From Prevotellaceae bacterium (GTDB lineage: Bacteria > Bacteroidota > Bacteroidia > Bacteroidales > UBA932): 6,687 bases of DNA. Each line of letters begins with the position of its first letter. The stretch's first letter is position 1. The notes beneath the pieces are model-generated. The model was not told the origin of the DNA, searched no databases, and saw only the letters and a list, made by a program, of their open reading frames with translations. This document shows, one piece after another, positions 1 through 5,854 of this stretch. The translations under genes were made by a program, and so were the position numbers. The DNA is taken from contig JAISPE010000070.1 of the NCBI GenBank assembly GCA_031275145.1, positions 1 through 6,687 on the forward strand, written 5' to 3'.

Positions 1-39
1 TATTCCGAACCGGTATGGTGGGCTGGCGGAACACGCTAA
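1..39 (+). CDS. possible C-terminal tail of an upstream gene (partial)
   Basis: Read from base 1, the first frame gives YSEPVWWAGGTR and a stop at 37-39. A stem-loop terminator follows at 70-104, which supports a plus-strand gene ending near here. A second frame (from base 3) is also open and stops at about 60, so the true frame is not certain. Twelve residues are too few to assign a family, and I do not recognise the tail. The terminator separates it from the fucosidase gene, so the two are probably not co-transcribed. Confidence 0.3.
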   Translation, partial: YSEPVWWAGGTR

Positions 40-69
40 ATTTACAATTTGATTCTAAATAGACCGTTT

Positions 70-104
70 AACAGGTTGCCCGGACTATCCGGACAGCCTG
101 TTTT
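70..104 (+). terminator. rho-independent-type terminator of the upstream gene
   Basis: A 15-nt arm (70-84, AACAGGTTGCCCGGA) pairs with 88-102 (TCCGGACAGCCTGTT) across a 3-nt CTA loop. One pair is a G-U wobble and one is a C-A mismatch. Four T residues follow at the 3' side (101-104, the first two shared with the stem). The GC-rich stem, tight loop and T run fit an intrinsic terminator. The T run is short. It lies between the possible upstream stop and the promoter at 219-248, so it marks a transcription boundary. Confidence 0.6.
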
Positions 105-218
105 CATTAACCCGAGTCCTGGATTCCTTATTTTTGACAGAATTTATAAGGATACTGTGAAAAGCCTCATTGTAAGCTTGACCGATCTCAAAAAAGATAT
201 CCCTCTTTTTCGTCACTC

Positions 219-248
219 TTTGAAATTCCGAATATTCATGTAATTTTG
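219..248 (+). promoter_or_regulatory. Bacteroidota-type promoter for the fucosidase gene
   Basis: TTTG at 219-222 is followed after 18 nt by TAATTTTG at 241-248. This matches the TTTG / TAnnTTTG form of housekeeping promoters described in Bacteroides. Transcription would start a few bases after 248, giving a leader of roughly 25 nt before the ATG at 279. The leader is A/T-rich (ATTATTATTAATTAAAAAAT) with no Shine-Dalgarno sequence, as is usual in this phylum. No operator palindrome is evident beside it. Confidence 0.5.
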
Positions 249-278
249 CATTATTATTAATTAAAAAATAATTGAACA

Positions 279-1826
279 ATGACAGTTAAAAAAATTAAAT
301 GCAGGCTTTTTGCGGTTATTGCCGTATCGCTGTTTACCGGCTGTAATTCGGGCAGTAACATTAATATTGATTCGGTTGCATCGCCGAAAGGAACAGCAGT
401 ATTTCAGCCGGACTGGGATAATATTGCGAAAAATTATCAGTTTCCCGAATGGTTTGTTGATGCCAAATTCGGTATTTTTATTCACTGGGGCGTATATGCT
501 GTCCCCGCTTTCGGCTCGGAATGGTATCCGCGTAATATGTACCAAAAAAATTCCTCCGAATTTAAACATCACGTAACTACTTACGGCGAACATACCAGGT
601 TCGGATACAAGGATTTTATTCCGATGTTTAAAGCCGAAAAATTCGACGCCAGTCAGTGGGCTGAGTTATTCAGGAAGTCGGGAGCCAAATATGTTGTTCC
701 CGTAGCCGAACATCATGACGGTTTTTCGATGTATGACAGCGATCTGAACAGCTGGAACTCCGTACGGAAAGGTCCGAAAAAAGACATCGTAGGACTGCTG
801 AAACAGGCGGTAGAAAAAGAAGGACTTGTGTTCGGACTGTCGACGCATCGCGCTGAAAATGCATGGTTTTATAACGGAGGAATGGAGTTCCCTTCGGATG
901 TACAGGACACGACCGTCACGCTGTACGGACGCAGGCTGCCGAATGAAAAATATACCGAAGATTTTGCAAGGGAATGGCTGGCGCATACTTACGAACTGGT
1001 TAACAAATACGAGCCGAAACTGATCTGGTTTGACTGGACTGTGAATAATCCCGTTCTTATGCCTTATTTCAACAAATTCCTTGCATACTATTACAATAAT
1101 GCGCTCGACTGGGGTACGAACGTGGTTGTGAACACAAAACAGGGATATCCCACAAATATACAGGTGTGGGACATAGAGCGCGGCAAATCGGATAAAATGA
1201 TGAAGTTCCCCTGGCAAACAGATACTTCTATCGGTAAAAAATCGTGGTCGCATGTCGATGGCGAAGAAAACAAAACTCCCGAACAGATTGTACACGATTT
1301 AATTGACATTGTCAGCAAAAACGGCGCTTTGCTGCTGAATATCGGACCGAAAGCCGACGGTACGATTACTGACGAACAGACATCCGTCCTGCTCGCGATC
1401 GGCGAATGGCTGAAAGTGAACGGAGAGGCCATTTACGGGACACGCTGCTGGAAAAAATTCGGAGAAGGTGAAACCGAATCGACAAAAGGCTCGTTTTCGG
1501 ACAATACCGCCACCGCATACTCCGTGCAGGACATCCGTTTCACGACAAAAGGAAATGATTTTTACGCTATCGTGCTGAACTGGGGCGAAGAAGTTGTAAT
1601 CAAATCGTTAAACAGCGAGACTGTCGCCGATGCAAAAATATTGAACGTACAGATGTCAGGCTCTGACGAAAAAATCGAATGGACTCAAACCGACGAGGGG
1701 CTCAAGTTATCGTTCCCGAAATCAAAACCGTGCGATTTTGCATACTCATTTAAAATCACTTTTGATAAAAAAGTGGGCGAACATCTCGAATCGGAAGCTT
1801 CCGACAGAATATTGAAACACGGTTAA
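279..1826 (+). CDS. GH29 alpha-L-fucosidase, lipoprotein
   Basis: This 515-residue enzyme is predicted to release terminal alpha-L-fucose from glycans by the retaining mechanism of family GH29. Residues 1-22 form a lipoprotein signal peptide: basic KKIKCR, a hydrophobic stretch, then FTGC with lipidated Cys22. The residues after it (NSGSN) carry no acidic surface-export signal, so a periplasm-facing anchor is more likely than surface display; that is inference. The catalytic barrel spans about 45-385. It contains FGIFIHWGVYAVPAFGSEWY (64-83), the sugar-pocket segment AEHHDGFSMYDS (143-154), LIWFDW with likely nucleophile Asp252, and DIERG with Glu300 as candidate acid/base. PWQTDTSIG (311-319) and LLLNIGPKADG (351-361) are further GH29 hallmarks. 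A C-terminal beta-sandwich covers about 395-497. It is first in the cluster, behind the promoter at 219-248, and would supply L-fucose to the oxidative enzymes that follow. Family assignment is firm; the glycan linkage is not determinable. Confidence 0.93.
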   Translation: MTVKKIKCRLFAVIAVSLFTGCNSGSNINIDSVASPKGTAVFQPDWDNIAKNYQFPEWFVDAKFGIFIHWGVYAVPAFGSEWYPRNMYQKNSSEFKHHVTTYGEHTRFGYKDFIPMFKAEKFDASQWAELFRKSGAKYVVPVAEHHDGFSMYDSDLNSWNSVRKGPKKDIVGLLKQAVEKEGLVFGLSTHRAENAWFYNGGMEFPSDVQDTTVTLYGRRLPNEKYTEDFAREWLAHTYELVNKYEPKLIWFDWTVNNPVLMPYFNKFLAYYYNNALDWGTNVVVNTKQGYPTNIQVWDIERGKSDKMMKFPWQTDTSIGKKSWSHVDGEENKTPEQIVHDLIDIVSKNGALLLNIGPKADGTITDEQTSVLLAIGEWLKVNGEAIYGTRCWKKFGEGETESTKGSFSDNTATAYSVQDIRFTTKGNDFYAIVLNWGEEVVIKSLNSETVADAKILNVQMSGSDEKIEWTQTDEGLKLSFPKSKPCDFAYSFKITFDKKVGEHLESEASDRILKHG

Positions 1827-1827
1827 G

Positions 1828-1911
1828 CCTTTTTTTGACAGAATTAACATAATTTTCATAATTTACAAATTCTGTTAATTTTGAAAATTCTGTTAATCAT
1901 GTCAAAAAAGG
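1828..1911. repeat. 84-bp intergenic inverted-repeat element
   Basis: The arm at 1828-1858 (CCTTTTTTTGACAG then AATTAACATAATTTTCA) is nearly the reverse complement of 1882-1911, which ends TGTCAAAAAAGG. A few mismatches and a one-base length difference separate them. The word AATTCTGTTAAT also occurs twice in direct orientation, around 1868-1898. It starts two bases after the fucosidase stop and fills most of the gap to the next gene. As RNA it would fold into a long A/U-rich hairpin that could slow or attenuate transcription. An internal TAATTTTG (1876-1883) resembles a -7 box but lacks a well-spaced TTTG, so I do not call a promoter. Similar AT-rich GACAG/TTAAC repeats are, from memory, common between Bacteroidota genes. 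Confidence 0.75.
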
Positions 1912-1938
1912 AAATCATAAATCTAAATATATAAAATA

Positions 1939-2871
1939 ATGGAATATAGAGAAACAGGAAAGACAGGAATGAAAATCTCCAGTATCAGTTTCGGTGCATC
2001 GTCGCTGGGTGGAGTTTTTCATTCGCTTAGAGAAGACGACGGGATTAAAGCCGTTCATACCGCTGTGGATAACGGTATTAACTTCATCGACGTATCGCCT
2101 TATTACGGGTATCTGAAAAGCGAAACGGTACTGGGCAAGGCATTGAAAACCGTCGAAAGAAACAGATATTACCTTTCGACAAAAGTGGGACGCTACGGAA
2201 AAGACGGCGTCAATCACTGGGATTATTCGGCGAAACGTGCAACCGAAAGCGTTTACGAAAGTCTGGAACGGTTGAATGTTGATTATGTCGATATTATAAA
2301 CGTACACGATATAGAATTTGCCGACCTGGAACAGATTTGCAGTAAAACTCTTCCGGCGCTTGTTGAACTGCGCGAGAAAGGCGTCGCAAAACATGTCGGT
2401 ATCACCAATCTGACGCTTCGGCATTTTAAGTATGTGATTGACCATGTTCCGGCGGGAACGGTCGAAAGCGTTCTCTCGTTCTGTCATTACTGCCTGAATG
2501 ACGACGCTTTAACAGACTATCTCGACTATTTTGAAGAACACGGAGTCGGCGTTATCAACGCTTCTCCTTTTTCTATGGGACTGCTCACCGAGCGGGGCGC
2601 TCCGGACTGGCATCCTGCTCCGAAACCTTTGCAGGACCTGTGCCGGAAAGCGGCATTGCACTGTAAATCGAAAGGCAAATCCATTGAGCAGCTGGCTGTA
2701 AAATATTCCGTAAGCAATCCCCGCATTGCTACCACTCTGTTCAGTACAACCCGTCCGGAGGCTGTTTTACAGAATATTCGCTGGGCGGAAGAGCCTCTTG
2801 ACGAAAATTTGCTGAGCGAAGTGAAGGATATTTTGGAATCACGGTATCGCGATACATGGTTAAACAGCTAA
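1939..2871 (+). CDS. aldo/keto reductase, probable L-fucose (L-galactose-type) dehydrogenase
   Basis: This 310-residue cytosolic protein (no signal peptide) is an aldo/keto reductase. The catalytic tetrad is visible: Asp51 and Tyr56 in DVSPYYG, Lys82 in STKVGR and His123 in NVHD. From memory it closely resembles plant L-galactose dehydrogenase. Shared stretches include SETVLGKALK (61-70), DYVDIINVHDIEF (115-127), SFCHYCLND (180-188), GVGVINASPFSMGLLTE (202-218) and HCKSKGK (241-247). That family oxidises the sugar at C1 to the lactone with NAD(P)+. L-fucose is 6-deoxy-L-galactose and the gene sits between a fucosidase and a lactonase, so L-fucose to L-fucono-1,5-lactone is the inferred reaction. 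The C-terminal STTRPEAVLQNI (269-280) matches the cofactor-binding end of the fold. The ATG follows an A/T-rich leader without Shine-Dalgarno. Family is firm; substrate is inferred from homology and context, and a related 6-deoxy or L-sugar is possible. Confidence 0.9.
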   Translation: MEYRETGKTGMKISSISFGASSLGGVFHSLREDDGIKAVHTAVDNGINFIDVSPYYGYLKSETVLGKALKTVERNRYYLSTKVGRYGKDGVNHWDYSAKRATESVYESLERLNVDYVDIINVHDIEFADLEQICSKTLPALVELREKGVAKHVGITNLTLRHFKYVIDHVPAGTVESVLSFCHYCLNDDALTDYLDYFEEHGVGVINASPFSMGLLTERGAPDWHPAPKPLQDLCRKAALHCKSKGKSIEQLAVKYSVSNPRIATTLFSTTRPEAVLQNIRWAEEPLDENLLSEVKDILESRYRDTWLNS

Positions 2872-2890
2872 ATTTTGATTTTTGATTGTA

Positions 2891-3021
2891 GATTTACGAT
2901 TTTAGATTTTTGCTGATGCACACACTGTTCGCTGCCAATTTCGTGCGCAAGCAACAATCGTAAATCATGTTCGCGTAAGCAACAATCGTAAATCCAAAAT
3001 CGTAAATCCAAAATCGTAAAT
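2891..3021. repeat. ATCGTAAAT repeat cluster with inverted arm
   Basis: The 9-mer ATCGTAAAT occurs at 2957, 2985, 2999 and 3013, so the spacings are 28, 14 and 14 bases. The last two intervals form a 14-bp tandem unit (ATCGTAAATCCAAA). A 21-nt stretch at 2946-2966 recurs at 2974-2994 with one change. In the opposite direction, GATTTACGATTTTAGATTT (2891-2909) is the reverse complement of 2990-3008 with one mismatch, giving a hairpin with an 80-nt loop just ahead of the amidohydrolase start at 3029. It fills the 157-nt gap and could modulate downstream expression. I see no promoter or ORF in the gap. Confidence 0.75.
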
Positions 3022-3028
3022 AAAAAAT

Positions 3029-3958
3029 ATGGACAGACAAATAACCATTATCGATGCTCATGCGCATCTCTGGCTGTGGCAGGATACAGAGGTCAACGGA
3101 TTGAAAATACAGACGCTTGACAACGGCAAATCGCTGTTTATGGGAGAAGTAAGGCAGATGTTACCTCCGTTTATAATCGACGGACGCAATACCGCCGAAA
3201 TTTTTCTCTCGAACATGGATTATGCGCAAGTCTCGGCAGCCGTTATAACTCAGGAATATATCGACGGTTTACAGAATGACTATCTTTGGGAAGTCGAACA
3301 GAAGTATCCGGACAGGTTTCTGTGTTGCGGGATGGTAGACGCCCGTCAGCCAGGATATCTTGAACATGCGGAGGCTTTGATTAATCAGGGTTTCAAAGCC
3401 ATCAAACTGCCCGCCGAACGTCTGATTATGAAAGATCGACGGGTGTTTCTGACTTGCGACGAAATGATGCGGATGTTTCGTCTGATGGAGAAAAACGGTG
3501 TTTTGTTTTCGGTAGATCTGGCTTCGGGAGCAGAGCAGGTCCCGGAAATGGAAGAAATTATTGCCGAATGTCCGGACTTGAGGATTGCGGTCGGTCATTT
3601 CGGACTTGTAACCCGTCCCGGATGGCAGCAACAAATCAGGTTAGCCCGTCATCCGAACGTGATGATTGAATCCGGCGGTATAACATGGCTGTTCAACGAC
3701 GAATTTTATCCGTTTACCGGCGCTGTGTGGGCGATCAGGGAAGCAATTTCGCTGGTCGGCATCGAAAAACTGATGTGGGGATCCGATTATCCGCGCACTA
3801 TTGCTGCCATAACGTACAGGATGTCTTACGATTTTATCCTGAAATCAAATCTGTTGACCGAAGAGGAAAAAACGCTGTTCCTCGGCGGGAATGCATGTAA
3901 ATTCTACGGATTCGACAATCCAGTCCGTTTGCCTTACATTAAAAACATGTCGGAATAA
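3029..3958 (+). CDS. COG3618-type amidohydrolase, probable L-fuconolactonase
   Basis: This 309-residue TIM-barrel hydrolase belongs to the amidohydrolase superfamily (Amidohydrolase_2 type) and has no signal peptide. The first strand carries DAHAHLW with Asp9, His11 and His13. Later strands show AIKLP (Lys126), VDLASG (Asp163), VGHFG (His190) and WGSDYPR (Asp253). The usual beta-5 metal-ligand histidine is replaced by Asp163. That replacement, together with CPDLRIAVGHFG, W...IRLARHPNV (199-211), ESGG and LMWGSDYP, is the pattern I recall for the L-fuconolactonase and LigI lactonases of COG3618. The inferred reaction is hydrolysis of L-fucono-1,5-lactone, made by the preceding gene, to L-fuconate. 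The 157-nt gap upstream is filled by repeats; the dehydrogenase follows after 38 nt. The start is the only ATG fitting the conserved N-terminus. A lactonase for a related sugar acid remains possible. Confidence 0.86.
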   Translation: MDRQITIIDAHAHLWLWQDTEVNGLKIQTLDNGKSLFMGEVRQMLPPFIIDGRNTAEIFLSNMDYAQVSAAVITQEYIDGLQNDYLWEVEQKYPDRFLCCGMVDARQPGYLEHAEALINQGFKAIKLPAERLIMKDRRVFLTCDEMMRMFRLMEKNGVLFSVDLASGAEQVPEMEEIIAECPDLRIAVGHFGLVTRPGWQQQIRLARHPNVMIESGGITWLFNDEFYPFTGAVWAIREAISLVGIEKLMWGSDYPRTIAAITYRMSYDFILKSNLLTEEEKTLFLGGNACKFYGFDNPVRLPYIKNMSE

Positions 3959-3998
3959 TAATAATAATAATGTCATAAAAAAATAATCATAAAAAAAT
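3955..3998 (+). promoter_or_regulatory. A-rich translation leader with duplicated 12-mer
   Basis: After the amidohydrolase stop, an ATA/TAA microsatellite (3955-3971) runs into two exact copies of TCATAAAAAAAT at 3973-3984 and 3987-3998, 14 bases apart. The second copy overlaps the ATG of the zinc dehydrogenase at 3997. No Shine-Dalgarno sequence is present. A-rich sequence directly before the start favours initiation in Bacteroidota. The short 38-nt gap and absence of a terminator suggest both genes share one transcript. Confidence 0.5.
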
Positions 3999-5013
3999 GA
4001 AAGCTATACAGATAGTACAGGCGGGAGAAATAAAGACCGTCGACATACCTAAACCTTCAATATCTCCGAATGAAGTATTGCTGAAAATTAAATATGCGGG
4101 ATTCTGCGGGTCGGATCTCAATACTTATTCGGGTAAAAACCCGATGGTAAAACTTCCCGTCATACCGGGTCATGAGATTGGCGCAGTGATTGAAGCCACA
4201 GGCGACGGGGTTCCGGCTCATCTGAAAGCGGGTGTTTCGTGTACCGTAAACCCTTACACGGCATGCGGAAACTGTCCTTCGTGCCGCAACGGGCGACCTA
4301 ATGCCTGCCAGTTCAATCAAACACTTGGAATCCAGCGTAACGGCGCCATGTGCGAATATATCAGTCTGCCCTGGAACAGGGTTATTGCCGATTCTGCAAT
4401 ATCGCCCAAAGATTTCTGTCTTGTCGAGCCGATGAGCGTGGGTTTTCATGCTGTAAACCGCGGGGAGGTCAGCGATTTGGATACAGTGGCGGTCATAGGT
4501 TGCGGAATGATAGGCGCAGGCGCTGTTGTCCGTGCTTCGATTCGCGGCGCAAAGGTGATTGCAATAGATATCGACGATGCCAAACTGTCTCTGTCCAAAC
4601 GTTTAGGCGCCGACTTTACCGTCAATTCCCGGACAGAGAACGTACACGAACGTTTGCAGGAGATAACCGGAAACTGCGGTCCCGACGTGATTATCGAAGC
4701 TGTCGGCGCTCCTCCGACTTATCAGATGGCAATCAACGAAGTAGCTTTTACCGGTCGCGTGGTATGTATCGGTTATGCTAAAACGGAAATTGCTTTCGAA
4801 ACAAAATATTTTGTTCAGAAAGAACTGGATATACGCGGCTCGCGAAATGCCATGCCCGAAGATTTCCGCGCCGTAATGGAATACCTCAAACGCGGAACCT
4901 GTCCGAAAGAGGACCTTGTCAGCGGAATATATCCGCCCGACAGGGCGCGGGATGCGCTGGAAATGTGGAAAGCGAATCCGGGACAGGTGTTCAGACTGTT
5001 GATTGAATTTTAA
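3997..5013 (+). CDS. zinc-dependent medium-chain dehydrogenase, L-galactonate/L-fuconate dehydrogenase-like
   Basis: This 338-residue cytosolic protein is a medium-chain (GroES-like plus Rossmann) alcohol dehydrogenase. Catalytic zinc ligands are Cys37 (GFCGSD), His59-Glu60 (PGHE) and probably Glu144 (VEPMSVG). Structural zinc is held by Cys90, Cys93, Cys96 and Cys104. The nucleotide loop is GCGMIGAG (168-175), and Asp191 at the end of the following strand suggests NAD+ over NADP+. The segment KELDIRGSRNAMPEDF (275-290) recalls E. coli YjjN/LgoD, which oxidises L-galactonate at C5 to D-tagaturonate. L-fuconate is 6-deoxy-L-galactonate, so oxidation of L-fuconate is the inferred role, placing this gene after the lactonase. 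A 2-keto-3-deoxy-L-fuconate or sugar-alcohol dehydrogenase is an alternative. Characterised bacterial enzymes for the 2-keto-3-deoxy step are short-chain dehydrogenases, a different family. Fold is certain; substrate is open. Confidence 0.88.
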   Translation: MKAIQIVQAGEIKTVDIPKPSISPNEVLLKIKYAGFCGSDLNTYSGKNPMVKLPVIPGHEIGAVIEATGDGVPAHLKAGVSCTVNPYTACGNCPSCRNGRPNACQFNQTLGIQRNGAMCEYISLPWNRVIADSAISPKDFCLVEPMSVGFHAVNRGEVSDLDTVAVIGCGMIGAGAVVRASIRGAKVIAIDIDDAKLSLSKRLGADFTVNSRTENVHERLQEITGNCGPDVIIEAVGAPPTYQMAINEVAFTGRVVCIGYAKTEIAFETKYFVQKELDIRGSRNAMPEDFRAVMEYLKRGTCPKEDLVSGIYPPDRARDALEMWKANPGQVFRLLIEF

Positions 5014-5107
5014 CTAAAATGGCGATTGTGTCGCAAGACCCTGAACACTCTACGGTGAAAATGAGGTTTTTTGTACTGCATTTGAACATCCCGCCAAAGG
5101 CTATTTA
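5014..5107. other. short unique spacer after the operon
   Basis: This 94-bp stretch links the dehydrogenase stop to the first long palindromic element. I see no convincing terminator in it: GCGA-TTGTG-TCGC (5022-5034) is a 4-bp stem with no T run. A 15-codon ORF (5061-5108) is too short to support. The element that follows can fold extensively and may itself end transcription. Confidence 0.4.
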
Positions 5108-5363
5108 GGAGTCTTCAATAAATAAAGGTATCAATTATGGCATCCCGTTAGGGATGCATCGCTCGGTAGAACAGTCAATACATCCGTCCTGCATCCCGTT
5201 AGGGATGCATCTCTAACGGGATGCAAAACAGGACGGTATGGGTTTTCTACCGAGCGATGCATCCCTAGCGGGATGCTCTTTGCCCTGACTGCCATCAGGC
5301 AGGCCATTGATGAGATGCCGGAAAATAAATCCATAATTAATACCTTTATTTATTGAACGCTCC
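5108..5363. mobile_element. MITE-like palindromic element, copy 1 (256 bp)
   Basis: The ends are imperfect terminal inverted repeats of about 33 bp. The left begins GGAGTCTTCAATAAATAAAG and the right ends ATTTATTGAACGCTCC; a handful of bases differ. Inside, 5140-5171 (GCATCCCGTTAGGGATGC onwards) pairs with 5245-5276 over 32 bp with a single G-U. Nested within it, 5186-5202 pairs with 5213-5234 around a small bulge. Each arm contains its own GCATCCC/GGGATGC palindrome. A 55-nt tail (5277-5330) separates the inner stem from the right end. The near-identical second copy 212 bp downstream shows it is a dispersed unit. It has no transposase gene and no clear target duplication. An apparent minus-strand reading frame here is only the repeat translated. 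Mobilisation by an enzyme elsewhere is inference. Confidence 0.75.
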
Positions 5364-5575
5364 TTTGTACTTAGAAAAAGGTGTCGGTATCCGACTTGCC
5401 GGATAATGTCGTTGAAAAATCTTTGGCCGTAAATTAAACCGGCAGTTCAAAACACGACATTCCGGTTGCGACTTGAGAAGACCTTAGGAACACCTTAAGG
5501 AAACCTTAAGGAGAAATTCACGAGCGACGGAAACTGAAAGCTTAAATCTCTCCCCAACCTCTTTTCCTGCAGTTA
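5364..5575. other. spacer between the two palindromic elements
   Basis: This 212-bp stretch is not repeated elsewhere in the window and holds no plausible gene. It contains small inverted repeats: GTCGG-TAT-CCGAC (5383-5395), an overlapping TATCCG/CGGATA pair (5388-5405) and AACCGG/CCGGTT (5437-5467). The triple 11-bp CCTTAAGG repeat at 5481-5513 is listed separately. No promoter of the TTTG/TAnnTTTG form is evident. Confidence 0.5.
5481..5513. repeat. three tandem 11-bp CCTTAAGG repeats
   Basis: The units ACCTTAGGAAC, ACCTTAAGGAA and ACCTTAAGGAG follow each other without gaps. The second and third contain the perfect 8-bp palindrome CCTTAAGG; the first has lost one base of the core and gained one at the end, keeping the 11-bp phase. 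The period is about one helical turn, so the palindromes lie on one face of the DNA, as tandem protein-binding sites often do. A simple decayed tandem repeat is equally possible. Confidence 0.65.
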
Positions 5576-5854
5576 GGAGTCTTCAATAAATAAAGGTATC
5601 AATTATGGCATCCCGTTAGGGGATGCATCGTTCGGTAGAACAGTCAATATATCTTGTCCTGCATCCCGGTAGGGATGCATCCCTAACGGGATGCGAAACA
5701 GGACGGTATGGGTTTTCTACCGAGCGATGCATCCATAGCGGGATGCTCTTTGCCCTGACTGCCCTGCCTGCCGGCAGGTAGGCCGTCAGGCAGGCCATCG
5801 ATGAGATGCCGGAAAATAAATCAATAATTAATACCTTTATTTATTGAACGCTCC
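5576..5854. mobile_element. MITE-like palindromic element, copy 2 (279 bp)
   Basis: This is a second copy, in the same orientation as the one at 5108-5363, with the same GGAGTCTTCAATAAATAAAG left end and ATTTATTGAACGCTCC right end. Inner arms at 5608-5640 and 5715-5746 pair but with more mismatches than in copy 1. The 23-bp length difference is two single-base insertions plus a 21-bp insertion near 5764-5786 that creates the extra palindrome CCTGCCTGCCGGCAGGTAGG. In both copies TTA precedes the left end, while the right flanks differ (TTT and AAA). No coding capacity is credible; a minus-strand frame across it mirrors that of copy 1 and reflects the repeat. Confidence 0.75.

Noticed and set aside
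666..1295. 209-codon minus-strand ORF within the fucosidase gene
   Set aside because: It is a shadow frame opposite a clearly conserved GH29 gene.
1876..1883. TAATTTTG as an internal promoter for the reductase gene
   Set aside because: No TTTG lies at the expected 18-21 nt upstream; the nearest is about 38 nt away and the motif falls inside a palindromic repeat.
1915..2487. 190-codon minus-strand ORF within the reductase gene
   Set aside because: It is a shadow frame opposite an intact aldo/keto reductase with a complete catalytic tetrad.
5061..5108. 15-codon ORF downstream of the zinc dehydrogenase
   Set aside because: Too short, with no supporting leader or conservation evidence.
5131..5334. 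Minus-strand ORF of 67 codons in palindromic element copy 1
   Set aside because: It is the translated palindromic repeat. The copy 2 equivalent is similar only because the DNA is, and single-base indels between copies break the frame.
5070..5371. TTTGTACT direct repeat (5070-5077 and 5364-5371) as a target-site duplication of element copy 1
   Set aside because: The left copy is 30 bp away from the terminal inverted repeat, and copy 2 has no matching arrangement, so it is probably chance.
5616..5798. Minus-strand ORF of 60 codons in palindromic element copy 2
   Set aside because: Same repeat artefact; it differs from copy 1 by insertions that are not multiples of three.
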